A stretch of DNA of 13,720 bases from Candidatus Berkelbacteria bacterium (GCA_026397195.1 JAPLVI010000101.1:1-13720); one strand, 5' to 3'; shown: positions 1 to 7,593, counted from the stretch's first letter. Program-made: numbers and translations. The notes: generated by a model not told the origin, from the letters alone.

Positions 1-895
1 TATAGAATTTAAAATTATTGAAATCAATTTTCCTTTTTTCTTTTTCCGGTAATTCATCGAGCGAATCTTTAATTTCTTGCATGACAACATCGGATACCCT
101 GTCTTCCTCAATACAATTCTCACAAATTTTTCTGACAAGTCGTTGCGCAATAATTGTATTAACTGAAGAAATTAAAAGAAATGGTTCGACTTTCATATCA
201 ATTAGTCTTGGTATTGCGCCGGAAGCATCATTAGTATGTAGAGTTGAAAGAACGATATGACCGGTAAGAGCAGCTTGAACTGCCATTTCGGCTGTTTCAA
301 AGTCTCTAATTTCTCCCACCATAACTACATCAGGATCTTGTCTTAAAATCGATCTTAAGCCCGATGCAAAACTAAAGCCAATCTTAGGATTTATTTGGCC
401 TTGATTAACGCCTTCAATTTGGTATTCAACTGGGTCTTCGAGAGTAATAATATTAAGTCCAGCATTATTGAGGCGGTCGATAATAGCATAAAGAGTGGTT
501 GTTTTTCCAGAACCAGTTGGTCCGGTAACAAGGGTCATGCCGTGAGATTTATGGATATTTTCTTCAACAATTTTAAAACCTGAACCACGGACACCTAATT
601 CTTCAAGAGTAAGAATGCCCTTGCTTTTATCCAGAAGCCTCATGACGATTTTCTCTCCATAGACGGTAGGAAAAGTTGAGATACGTAAATCTATATCTTT
701 TTCATCTACTTTGATTTTGAATCTTCCATCCTGAGGAAGACGGGTTTCATCGATCTTAAGACGAGATAAAATTTTAATTTTAGTAATTACTGCATCCTGG
801 ATCGACTTGGGCAGCGTAGTTACATTCTGTAACACACCATCAATTCTAAATCTTACACCCACATCAAATTCTTGAAGTGGGCGCTTCTTCAGAGA
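1..895 (-). CDS. pilB: Type IV pilus / type II secretion assembly ATPase (PilB/GspE family), ATPase core, partial and out of frame with its N-domain
   Basis: Read on the minus strand, the frame with codons ending at base 2 stays open from just after a TAA (896-898) to the window edge. It encodes the hexameric cytoplasmic motor ATPase that powers pilus or pseudopilus assembly. Visible in order: the end of the N2 subdomain (VRFRIDGVLQ), Walker A GPTGSGKT (500-523), the Asp box (TLEDPVEYQIEG), Walker B (DPDVVMVGEIRD), the His box (TGHIVLSTLHTNDA) and the first pair of the Zn-binding tetra-Cys (CENC). The C-terminus is outside the window. No plausible start codon precedes the conserved region; the first candidate would be a GTG inside it. 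The usual ASDIHIEP-like segment is absent. I infer this is the second half of the gene whose first half is 864-1886, joined by a lost frame. The family call is very secure; whether it is PilB or GspE is not decided by the sequence. Confidence 0.93.
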
Positions 896-1886
896 TTAGA
901 CCGCTTTCCTTTTCTTTCTTTTTGGTTTTTATCTTTTTAAGGAATTGACTTCCCGCGAGAGCTTTTTCAATTTCTCCTTCCATACCGGAATAACGATCAA
1001 GGACTGATTTTATTTCATCTTCGCTAGCCCCAACGACCTCAATGTCACGATTAATTTTCTTTTTGATAAATTCAGCTGCCTGAAGATCTCCGGGGTTGCT
1101 CATAGCAATAACGAGTTTTCCGCCCTTCATCTCAATGGGAACAGCCTTATAAAGTCTGGCTATATACTCGGGAACGAGTGCAAAGACTTTCTTATCAATT
1201 TTTTTATTTTTGAGGTCAATTTTTTCAACCTTTGCTTTAGCTGGTTTTTTTGTTTCTTTCTCTTTTTTGGCTTTTTCAACTGAGCGTTTTTGATAATAAG
1301 CTGTATTTGTCTGATCTTTGGGTTTTTGAATCTCAGCATTTTCTAATGCCTCTCCATAGGTCTCTAGTTTTGGGGGTGGCGCTGGTTTATTTTGGTTTAT
1401 AGGAGACGTTTGGGTTGGTGTCTCGGGGGTAACTGTTTTTTCAGGTTCTTTATTTTTAACTTCAACTTTTTCTTCTTGAAACTTGACTTTTTCTACGGGA
1501 ACTTCGATTACTTCTTCTTTTTCTCTTTCTTCGGGTTTTTTACTGAAAGGAGAAGCAAAACGTCCCAGAAAACCAAAAATACTTCTCCTTTTTGGTTTGA
1601 CAACACGAGGAAAAGACGGGTCAATTCGAACGCGCAGGGTTTTTCCCGGTATAAACCTAACAATATGTTGTCCCTGGACACTTGCTTTTTTACCGTTGGG
1701 AAGCGAGCTTGAAAATTCTTTTCTAAAATAAAGCTTAAAGACGCCAAAATCGCGAATATTTATTTTTTCACGACGAATTAGACCTTTTTCAATATTTTTG
1801 ATTAAGACAAAAAGGATCTCGTCAACCTGATTTTCGGGGATTTTACTTCGACGAGTAATTTCCCTGATTAGATTTCTTTTATTCAC
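864..1886 (-). CDS. HU/IHF-like domain fused to an MshEN (T2SSE N-terminal) domain; N-terminal part of the pilus ATPase
   Basis: 340 residues from a GTG at 1886, preceded by a GGAGGGG ribosome binding site 4 nt upstream. Residues 1-90 resemble an HU/IHF histone-like domain, starting NKRNLIREITRRSKIPENQV and containing the INIRDFGVFKL and GQHIVRFIPGKTLR strands. Residues about 95-215 are a low-complexity Lys/Glu/Pro linker. Residues about 225-300 match the MshEN / T2SSE N-domain (FALVPEYIARLYKAVPIEMK...LVIAMSNPGDLQAAEFI). The frame then reads SGLISEEAP, the usual lead-in to the ATPase N2 subdomain, and stops four residues later (TSRI). The ATPase core continues immediately downstream in another frame. 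The natural product was probably one protein of well over 600 residues: HU, linker, MshEN, ATPase. HU fused to this motor is not an arrangement I know as standard. Confidence 0.85.
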   Translation of the reverse strand: MNKRNLIREITRRSKIPENQVDEILFVLIKNIEKGLIRREKINIRDFGVFKLYFRKEFSSSLPNGKKASVQGQHIVRFIPGKTLRVRIDPSFPRVVKPKRRSIFGFLGRFASPFSKKPEEREKEEVIEVPVEKVKFQEEKVEVKNKEPEKTVTPETPTQTSPINQNKPAPPPKLETYGEALENAEIQKPKDQTNTAYYQKRSVEKAKKEKETKKPAKAKVEKIDLKNKKIDKKVFALVPEYIARLYKAVPIEMKGGKLVIAMSNPGDLQAAEFIKKKINRDIEVVGASEDEIKSVLDRYSGMEGEIEKALAGSQFLKKIKTKKKEKESGLISEEAPTSRI

Positions 1887-1942
1887 GCCCCTCCAAGTCT
1901 ACACCTTTAAAACAAGCCTTTGAGTAGGATTGGCTTAATTCA

Positions 1943-1970
1943 ATTTTATCACATAATCTAATTTCAACAA
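1943..1970 (-). promoter_or_regulatory. Possible promoter for the HU-MshEN gene
   Basis: On the minus strand TTGTTG (1965-1970) and TAAAAT (1943-1948) are separated by 16 nt, about 57 nt before the GTG start. The -10 is a good match and the -35 moderate. The region is AT-rich, so chance matches are likely. Confidence 0.35.
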
Positions 1971-2006
1971 AGATGGACAGAAAGTATATATTTTGCTAAG
2001 CTTGAT

Positions 2007-2085
2007 ATGACGACTTAAGTAGGTCGTCATGCTGAACTTGTTTCAGCATCTTAAATTAAGGATTGCGAAACAAGTTTGTAATGAC
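2007..2085. repeat. REP-like palindromic element
   Basis: Two perfect 8-bp stems share two bases: ATGACGAC (2007-2014) with GTCGTCAT (2023-2030), and ATGCTGAA (2029-2036) with TTCAGCAT (2042-2049). A second, mutually exclusive pairing joins AACTTGTTTC (2035-2044) with GAAACAAGTT (2067-2076). The stretch 2026-2085 is bounded by GTCAT and ATGAC. The core looks like dispersed REP-type elements seen in many environmental bacterial genomes (from memory, not searched). It lies directly before the start at 2091 and could be transcribed into its leader. Confidence 0.6.
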
Positions 2086-2090
2086 ATTTT

Positions 2091-2444
2091 ATGAAAAGAA
2101 TAGGTTTTTATTTTATTACCTTCACCCAAGTTTTTCGTGACCGAATATTCATTTTTTTAATCCTGGCAAATTTAATTTTATTAGGATTAATTTGGTTTTT
2201 TTGGATGACCAAAATCTCCCCCTCTGGTTATCAAATCTATACCCAATTTTATCTTTCGAACAAGAGAGAAACAATATCGTTATTACCACCGATTGTGGCA
2301 AGCATTGTTGTATTCGTTAATTTTATTCTAGGAGTATTTTCAAGAAAAAGGGAAGCCTTGGCCTCTTATCTTCTTGTCGGCTCAAGCCTTTTTGTTTTAG
2401 CCCTGGCTTTAGTGCTTGTTAGACATTACTTGAGTTTAATATGA
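2091..2444 (+). CDS. Small three-helix membrane protein, unknown function
   Basis: 117 residues. I do not recognise a family. Three hydrophobic segments are clear, at about residues 19-39 (FIFLILANLILLGLIWFFW), 66-84 (PPIVASIVVFVNFILGVF) and 92-113. The short basic N-terminus MKRIGFYF and the basic loop SRKREA suggest cytoplasmic faces. There is no Shine-Dalgarno sequence before the ATG; a palindromic element ends 6 nt upstream. It is the first of five same-strand genes whose other members make or move lipid-linked sugars. A helper role at the same membrane is possible, but it is inferred from position only. Confidence 0.75.
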   Translation: MKRIGFYFITFTQVFRDRIFIFLILANLILLGLIWFFWMTKISPSGYQIYTQFYLSNKRETISLLPPIVASIVVFVNFILGVFSRKREALASYLLVGSSLFVLALALVLVRHYLSLI

Positions 2445-2454
2445 AATATCAAAT

Positions 2455-2515
2455 GCGAATCCAATGCGAATTATTAGCGAATATTCGCGAATAAATTCGC
2501 GACGGATTAGCGTTT
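2455..2515. repeat. Cluster of GCGAAT/ATTCGC repeats with nested palindromes
   Basis: The 80-nt gap between two same-strand genes contains repeated GCGAAT units in direct and inverted orientation, including the perfect palindrome GCGAATATTCGC (2477-2488). Overlapping it is the hairpin CGCGAATAAATTCGCG (2486-2501). Two further copies (ATGCGAAT) precede them. No T-run follows, so this is not an ordinary terminator. Confidence 0.6.
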
Positions 2516-2524
2516 AATGTCATT

Positions 2525-4147
2525 ATGTCTTCGCCTTATGCTCCCAATTTTAGGGGAAGAAGATTTTTAGAAGTTTTGCCAGGAACTATCACCTGGATAA
2601 TTTTGATTTCCCCTTTTATCCTTTCTTTTATTCGTCCTTATTGGGTGGCTGTTTTTGTCATCATTTTTGATTTTTATTGGCTTTTAAAATCACTTAATAT
2701 GGGGGGGCATCTTCTTTCGGGATATCTACATATGCGTCGTGACCAGAGGATTGATTGGCTGGATCGATTAAAAAGAATGGAAAACTTTGATAACTATTTT
2801 GCCGAAACAAAAAGATTATACGAAAAAGTAATTGTTCCTTTTTCTAAAAGAAAATTGGGCTTCGAACTTGAAGAGCTAAAAGATTTAGAACGGCACAAAG
2901 GAGAAATTATTAACTGGCAGGAGATTGATCATGCTGTATTTTTGGCGGTATACAAAGAGCCGAAAGAAGTACTTGAGGCTTCAATCGATTCATTAAAAAA
3001 TTCAAATTATCCGTCGCAAAAAGTTATCATTGTTATGGCAATGGAGGAACGAGCCGGAGGCGAACCATTGGCTATGGCGAGGAGACTTAAAGAAAAATAC
3101 CAGGAAATATTTAAAGATTTTCTTATTTTTGTTCATCCTGACGGGATTGCCGGAGAGATTAAAGGTAAGGGATCAAATCTTTATCATTCAGGTTTGGAAT
3201 TTCAAAAGTATTGTGATGAAAATGATATTCGTTATGACCGAGTGATTGTTTCTGCCTTTGATTGTGATACTCGGGTATCGCCAGAATATTTGGGTTGTGT
3301 AACTTATAAATATATTATAAATCCCGATAGAATTCATCGGACTTACCAGCCAATTCCCCTTTATTCTAATAATATTTGGCATGTACCAGCGATTAATCGC
3401 ATCGTCTCCTTTGGTTCAACTTTTTGGCAAATGATTGAAGCAACGCGTAGCTACCGAATGGTTAATTTTTCTTCACAAGCGATGAGCTTCCAAACACTAG
3501 TTGATATTAATTTTTGGGATAGGACAATTGTCTCTGAAGATTCAAAGCAATATTATCGCGCCTTTTTCCGCTATGGCGGCAATCATCGTTGTGTGCCAAT
3601 TCTTACCCCGGTCTATATGGATGCAGTTCAGGCAGATAATTTATGGACAACTCTAAAGAATCAATATTTACAGAAAAGGCGTTGGGCATGGGGAGTGGAA
3701 CATTTCCCCTATTTGATAAGAGAATGCGCTCTTCACAAAGAAGTTCCTTTGAGCCAAAGATTAGTTCTGATTTATAGAATCTTAAATGGTCATATCTCCT
3801 GGTCAACCGCATCGCTTTTGATAGCTTTAGTTGGTTGGATTCCTTTGATTTTAAATCCACGTTTTCACACGACTGTTATTGCAATGAATATGCCGACTTT
3901 TGCCCGTAATTTATTGATTTTGACTTGGATTGGATTAGTTGTTTCGGCGATTATTTCGACCTTGCTTCTTCCATCAAGGCCGAAAAACTTTGGCAGGTGG
4001 AAGACATTTGTCTTTGTTATTTCCTGGGTTTTGGTGCCTATTTCAGCTATTTTCTTTGGCTCAATCCCGGCAATTGATGCCCAAACGCACTTGATGTTTA
4101 AAAAATATCTCGGCTTTTGGGTTACTCCCAAAGAAGCGAGGACATGA
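2525..4147 (+). CDS. Membrane glycosyltransferase family 2, cellulose-synthase-like
   Basis: 540 residues. Two N-terminal membrane helices (about 23-36 and 38-55) precede a cytoplasmic GT-A catalytic domain, and three helices follow (about 421-443, 462-482, 493-515). Catalytic signatures are the DCD metal/nucleotide-binding motif (246-248), the SED motif carrying the general base (337-339) and QKRRW (383-387), equivalent to QxxRW of processive beta-glycosyltransferases. VFLAVYKEP begins the nucleotide-sugar fold at about residue 138. It probably transfers sugar from a UDP- or GDP-sugar to a growing chain or lipid acceptor at the inner face of the membrane, perhaps extruding the chain. Sugar and acceptor cannot be read from the sequence. 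The ATG at 2525 has no strong ribosome binding site. Confidence 0.9.
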   Translation: MSSPYAPNFRGRRFLEVLPGTITWIILISPFILSFIRPYWVAVFVIIFDFYWLLKSLNMGGHLLSGYLHMRRDQRIDWLDRLKRMENFDNYFAETKRLYEKVIVPFSKRKLGFELEELKDLERHKGEIINWQEIDHAVFLAVYKEPKEVLEASIDSLKNSNYPSQKVIIVMAMEERAGGEPLAMARRLKEKYQEIFKDFLIFVHPDGIAGEIKGKGSNLYHSGLEFQKYCDENDIRYDRVIVSAFDCDTRVSPEYLGCVTYKYIINPDRIHRTYQPIPLYSNNIWHVPAINRIVSFGSTFWQMIEATRSYRMVNFSSQAMSFQTLVDINFWDRTIVSEDSKQYYRAFFRYGGNHRCVPILTPVYMDAVQADNLWTTLKNQYLQKRRWAWGVEHFPYLIRECALHKEVPLSQRLVLIYRILNGHISWSTASLLIALVGWIPLILNPRFHTTVIAMNMPTFARNLLILTWIGLVVSAIISTLLLPSRPKNFGRWKTFVFVISWVLVPISAIFFGSIPAIDAQTHLMFKKYLGFWVTPKEART

Positions 4148-4194
4148 TATAATAATATTGAAATATCAACCCAATTTTTTAATAAGGAGAGGAC

Positions 4195-4662
4195 ATGACG
4201 AATGAGGAGGAGTTTGTCTCTAAACGCACCGGCGTTCAGTTTGTAAAGTTTGCCTTGGTAGGTATTATTAACACCGGCGTCGACTGGATAGTCTTTTTTC
4301 TTTTGACCCTCATCCCTTTTTTCAGGGAACTCGAATGGTTAGCCAAGACGATTTCATTTTTAGTCTCAGCGACCAATTCTTTTATCATGAATTCCTTTTG
4401 GACATTTAAGAAGGAATTTAAGGGAGGGCTTGACGAAACAAAAGGACAGAAAGCAGCCAAGGGAACATCTTATTATATTAAGTTTATGATTGTTTCTCTT
4501 ATTGGTTGGGGATTAAATACGCTGATTTTTTATATCTGCCGGTATAAAATTTTTGAAAATTTACCGCAGCGTCGTTCACAGTTTATCTCCCTTTTCTTTG
4601 CGTCAGGAATTGTTGTTATTTGGAATTTTCTAGCAAATAAACTCTGGACCTATAAAGATTAA
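4195..4662 (+). CDS. GtrA-family membrane protein
   Basis: 155 residues with four hydrophobic helices in the typical GtrA layout. The opening QFVKFALVGIINTGVDWIVF, the central ATNSFIMNSFWTFKK and the closing WNFLANKLWTY are family hallmarks. GtrA proteins are thought to help move undecaprenyl-phosphate-linked sugars across the cytoplasmic membrane for surface polysaccharide or teichoic-acid modification. The start ATG has a strong ribosome binding site (AAGGAGAGG, about 4 nt upstream), unlike its operon neighbours. It lies 47 nt after the GT2 gene and 7 nt before the GT39 gene. The gene set GtrA, lipid-sugar synthase and PMT-like transferase is a classical functional trio, supporting a role in presenting lipid-linked sugar to the outer-face enzyme. 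Confidence 0.93.
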   Translation: MTNEEEFVSKRTGVQFVKFALVGIINTGVDWIVFFLLTLIPFFRELEWLAKTISFLVSATNSFIMNSFWTFKKEFKGGLDETKGQKAAKGTSYYIKFMIVSLIGWGLNTLIFYICRYKIFENLPQRRSQFISLFFASGIVVIWNFLANKLWTYKD

Positions 4663-4669
4663 ATAGCTT

Positions 4670-6604
4670 ATGTTTGCTTTTCTTTCGCGTAATAAAAAAT
4701 GGACAGTACCTTTAATTGTTTTTATCCTTTTGGCGATAATGTTCGTCACCATGTTTACGGTCGCCAAAGGAGACTCAGGCACAACCGATGAGGTTGCTCA
4801 CATTCCGGCCGGATATTCATATGTAAAAGCGCTTGATTATCGTCTTAATCCTGAGCATCCGCCACTTGCTAAAGTGATTGCTGGAATTTCTCTCTCATTT
4901 TTGCACCTTAAAGGCCCATTTGATGATTGGAGTTGGCAAGTAGCTAACCAATGGGAAGCAGGTTGGAATTTTATTTATGAACAGGGAAATTCAGCCGGCC
5001 AGATGTTGACTTATGCCCGAACGCCAATGATGCTTCTAACTTTAATTTTGGCCCTAGTTATCTTTTTCTGGGTTCGCTCTAAATTTGGTAATAAAGTAGC
5101 GCTCATCATACTTTTGTTTTTTACATTTGAGCCTAATTTTATCGCCCACGGTCATCTAGTAACAACTGATATTGCCGCTGCTCTTGGCTTTGTCATTGGT
5201 ATTTGGGGATTCGTAAATTTTCTTGAGAAAAAAACTTGGGGAAGCCTTTTTCTCGTGGGCGCGTTATTTGGCATTGCACAATGTTTAAAATTTTCTTGCA
5301 TATTATTGCTGCCAATTTTTTTCCTGATTTTGATTGTCAGAGTTGTAATGGAAAGAAATGAAACACCATGGCTCTCCAATTTCGGTAGACTTTTCGGAAA
5401 ATCTCTTGTGGGTCTTGTTTTTGGTTTTATTGTTGTTTGGATTATTTATACTCCTTTTGTTTGGAATATGCCCCCTTCGGTTGAACATAGAGTGATTGAG
5501 GAAAATTTGAGTCCAAACGATCCACGAACCCTAACCTTCCGTAATATTTTGCACAAATTTGAAGGTAGCCGCTTCACGCGGCCGATTGGTCATTACATGT
5601 TAGGAGTGTCATATATCTTCAGTCGAACTGCAGGTGGGAATGCCACCTTTATCCTAGGTCATTTCTCAGACAAAGGAATCAGATGGTATTTCCCAGTAGC
5701 TTGGCTTTTAAAGATTCCGCTACCCATAACCTTCCTCCTTCTTTATGGCATTGTCCTTTTAATCACCAGAGGCATTCGAGGTCCAACGGATGCCTGGCTT
5801 TTATGGTATATCTTTATCCCCGTTGCCATTTATTGGATTATTACACTACAGGGCTCGTTGAATATTGGCATTCGGCATCTATTACCGACGATGCCCTTCG
5901 TTTATCTTTTTGTTGCCCGGACCATTGACCCGATACTTAATCCAGAGAAATTTGATCTTAAGGGCTTTGCCCTGATTGCACCAGAGATAACCTTAATTAT
6001 TCTTGCTGTTTGGTTTGTTTTTGGTTCAATCTTGACTTACCCCTCATATCTTGCCTACTTTAATGAGTTAACTATTGGCCGTCCTAAGTATGAATTTTTA
6101 GTTGATTCAAATCTTGATTGGGGCCAAGATTTAAAGAGGTTGGCCAGTTATGTCAATGAAAATCCGGAAATAGATAAATTGCATATTGATTATTTTGGCG
6201 GTGGAGTAACCTCGTATTACATACCAGCGGAGAAACTAATTGATTGGCATTCAGATCAGGGACCGGCAACGGGTTGGTTTGCCATTTCCGCTACTTTCTT
6301 CCAATTTTCTAAAATGTATGGTGTGATGGAAGGTAAGTGGGACTATTCTTGGCTTGAATCTTACGAGCCAGTCAAAGTTATTGGCAATAGTATTCTGGTT
6401 TATCATATTACACCTTTAGATCTGAAAGAGTTTCCTCCAACTCATTTGGCGCCAGTAATCAAAGTATCACCAAGAGAGGCGGAGGCAGAGAGAAGAGGCG
6501 ATTATACTGTTCCGCAAGATGCTGACACAAGCACCCCGAGTGTCCAAGGAACTCAAACTCAATCACAAGGAGTATCGAATTATTTAGAAAAAACAAGACA
6601 ATAA
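4670..6604 (+). CDS. Lipid-carrier-dependent glycosyltransferase, PMT/ArnT-like (GT39-type, GT-C fold)
   Basis: 644 residues, polytopic. After a first helix (about 12-32) comes the first outer loop with the catalytic pair D40-E41 (TTDEVAHIPAGYSY) and RLNPEHPPL (58-66), the hallmark of this family. About ten further hydrophobic segments follow. A soluble C-terminal part contains LVDSNLDWGQDLKRL, also typical of related bacterial proteins. GT-C enzymes of this type move a sugar from a polyprenyl-phosphate donor to protein or another acceptor on the outer face of the membrane. The C-terminal 50 residues are polar and Ser/Thr/Gln-rich and look disordered. The gene starts 7 nt after the GtrA stop, and the lipid-sugar synthase gene follows 13 nt later. 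Acceptor and sugar are unknown. Confidence 0.9.
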   Translation: MFAFLSRNKKWTVPLIVFILLAIMFVTMFTVAKGDSGTTDEVAHIPAGYSYVKALDYRLNPEHPPLAKVIAGISLSFLHLKGPFDDWSWQVANQWEAGWNFIYEQGNSAGQMLTYARTPMMLLTLILALVIFFWVRSKFGNKVALIILLFFTFEPNFIAHGHLVTTDIAAALGFVIGIWGFVNFLEKKTWGSLFLVGALFGIAQCLKFSCILLLPIFFLILIVRVVMERNETPWLSNFGRLFGKSLVGLVFGFIVVWIIYTPFVWNMPPSVEHRVIEENLSPNDPRTLTFRNILHKFEGSRFTRPIGHYMLGVSYIFSRTAGGNATFILGHFSDKGIRWYFPVAWLLKIPLPITFLLLYGIVLLITRGIRGPTDAWLLWYIFIPVAIYWIITLQGSLNIGIRHLLPTMPFVYLFVARTIDPILNPEKFDLKGFALIAPEITLIILAVWFVFGSILTYPSYLAYFNELTIGRPKYEFLVDSNLDWGQDLKRLASYVNENPEIDKLHIDYFGGGVTSYYIPAEKLIDWHSDQGPATGWFAISATFFQFSKMYGVMEGKWDYSWLESYEPVKVIGNSILVYHITPLDLKEFPPTHLAPVIKVSPREAEAERRGDYTVPQDADTSTPSVQGTQTQSQGVSNYLEKTRQ

Positions 6605-6617
6605 ATTAATATATATT

Positions 6618-7352
6618 ATGAATGACAAACCTTATCTTTCCGTTATTTTGCCCGCCTACGACGAAGAAGCAAGGATTATTTCAAGTCTTGAAAGGCGGCA
6701 TGAATATCTTGAAAAACAGAATTATAGTTATGAAGTTTTGATTGTCAATGATGGTTCAACCGATAAGACTAAAGAATTAGTACTGGAAAAAATTAAAGAT
6801 TGGCCTCGTTTTAAGCTGATTGATAATAAAGTGAACAGAGGAAAGGGTAGGGTCGTTAAGCAAGGGATGCTTGCGGCTCGGGGCAAGTGGCGATTGTTTA
6901 TGGATGTTGACGAATCGGTCACACTTAATGAAATTGAGCGTCTCTGGCCTTACACGCAAGACTTTGAAATAATTATTGGTTCTCGTTATACCAAAGGCGG
7001 CAAAGTCACCAAAAACCAACCTTTAATTCGTCGCGTTATTTCCCGTGGGGGTAATCTTTTAATTCAGATTTTGGTTGCTTGGGGGATTAAAGATACGCAA
7101 TGCGGTTTCAAAATGTTTTCCGGACATGCGGCTAAAGAGATTTTCCCCCTACAAACGATGGAGCGCTGGAGTTTTGATATGGAATTGGTGGCGATTGCCA
7201 AAAAGCACGGCTATAAAATAAAAGAAGTGCCTGTCATTTGGGAAGAACAGGCAGGCTCCCGGCTGCGCGCCGTCAAAACCGCCATTCGCTCCTTGCGTGA
7301 TGTTTTTGTTATTTGGTGGCGTAAGATTACGGGAAAATATAATAAAAAATAG
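6618..7352 (+). CDS. Polyprenyl-phosphate glycosyltransferase, Alg5/Dpm1-like GT2
   Basis: 244 residues, a full-length GT-A transferase close to dolichyl-phosphate beta-glucosyltransferase in layout. Motifs: SVILPAYDEE at the start of the fold, NDGSTD (44-49), NRGKG (73-77), the metal-binding DVD (96-98), GSRY (121-124), DTQCGFK (149-155) and ERWSFDMEL (172-180). Related enzymes usually carry DAD in the metal motif followed by a small residue; here it is DVDES, which keeps both aspartates. There are no obvious membrane helices, apart from an amphipathic aromatic C-terminus (VFVIWW) that may sit on the membrane. It would make the lipid-phosphate sugar used by the GT39 enzyme encoded just upstream. 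It is the last gene of the run and is followed by a terminator. Confidence 0.92.
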   Translation: MNDKPYLSVILPAYDEEARIISSLERRHEYLEKQNYSYEVLIVNDGSTDKTKELVLEKIKDWPRFKLIDNKVNRGKGRVVKQGMLAARGKWRLFMDVDESVTLNEIERLWPYTQDFEIIIGSRYTKGGKVTKNQPLIRRVISRGGNLLIQILVAWGIKDTQCGFKMFSGHAAKEIFPLQTMERWSFDMELVAIAKKHGYKIKEVPVIWEEQAGSRLRAVKTAIRSLRDVFVIWWRKITGKYNKK

Positions 7353-7372
7353 ATAAAACAAGAGAGAGTTTT

Positions 7373-7403
7373 AAGCTTCGGTTTTGACGCGAGGCTTTTT
7401 TTG
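7373..7403 (+). terminator. Rho-independent terminator of the glycosyltransferase operon
   Basis: The stem AAGCTTCG (7373-7380) pairs with CGAGGCTT (7390-7397), one G-U included, across a 9-nt loop, followed by a T-run. It lies 20 nt after the last stop codon. The loop contains the TTGACG that may serve as the -35 of the next unit. Confidence 0.8.
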
Positions 7404-7412
7404 TGATAAAAA
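7384..7412 (+). promoter_or_regulatory. Probable promoter of the tRNA-Pro unit
   Basis: TTGACG (7384-7389) and TAAAAA (7407-7412) are 17 nt apart, which would start transcription near 7419, just before the outer tRNA at 7423. The -35 lies in the loop of the preceding terminator. Confidence 0.5.
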
Positions 7413-7458
7413 TATATAGTATCGGGGTGTGGCCTAGTGGATTAAGGCGCCACGTTTG

Positions 7459-7573
7459 CCTGCCCGCCATAGCCTGAGTCGGAGTGTAGCCTAGTGGATT
7501 AAGGCGCTGCCTTTGGGAGGCAGAGATCCTGGGTTCGAATCCCAGCACTCCGATTGAGGCGATGGCAGGCGGG
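7459..7573. repeat. Insert 1: inverted-repeat element carrying a complete tRNA in its loop
   Basis: The arms are 7459-7475 and 7557-7573; 15 of 17 positions pair as RNA, counting G-U. The left arm starts CCTGCCCGCCATAGCC and the right arm ends GATGGCAGGCGGG. The loop contains the whole tRNA-Pro at 7480-7553. The insertion point is within the anticodon triplet of the outer tRNA (between 35 and 36, or one base earlier because of the G-run). Such GC-rich hairpin elements recur in CPR intergenic DNA as far as I remember; I have not searched. Confidence 0.65.
7480..7553 (+). tRNA. tRNA-Pro (anticodon UGG), intact
   Basis: 74 nt including discriminator A. The acceptor stem CGGAGTG/CACTCCG is perfect, with the C1-G72 pair typical of bacterial tRNA-Pro. 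U8-A9 is present, the D-stem is GCCT/AGGC and the anticodon stem is CTGCC/GGCAG around loop TTTGGGA. The variable region is AGATC, and the T-arm is CTGGG/CCCAG around TTCGAAT. CCA is not encoded. UGG can read all CCN codons when U34 is modified. The gene lies entirely inside an inverted-repeat insert in another tRNA-Pro of the same anticodon, so it may be the copy that supplies function. Confidence 0.96.
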
Positions 7574-7593
7574 GGACGTGGAGATCGTGAGTT

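Noticed and set aside
2455..2501. CRISPR-like short repeats
   Set aside because: Units are 6-8 nt, irregularly spaced and partly inverted, with no spacers or cas genes.
7423..7458. Outer tRNA 5' half as a random partial duplication of the inner tRNA
   Set aside because: Its stems differ from the inner copy but match their own 3' partners at 7577-7581 and 7698-7704, so it was once a complete independent gene.
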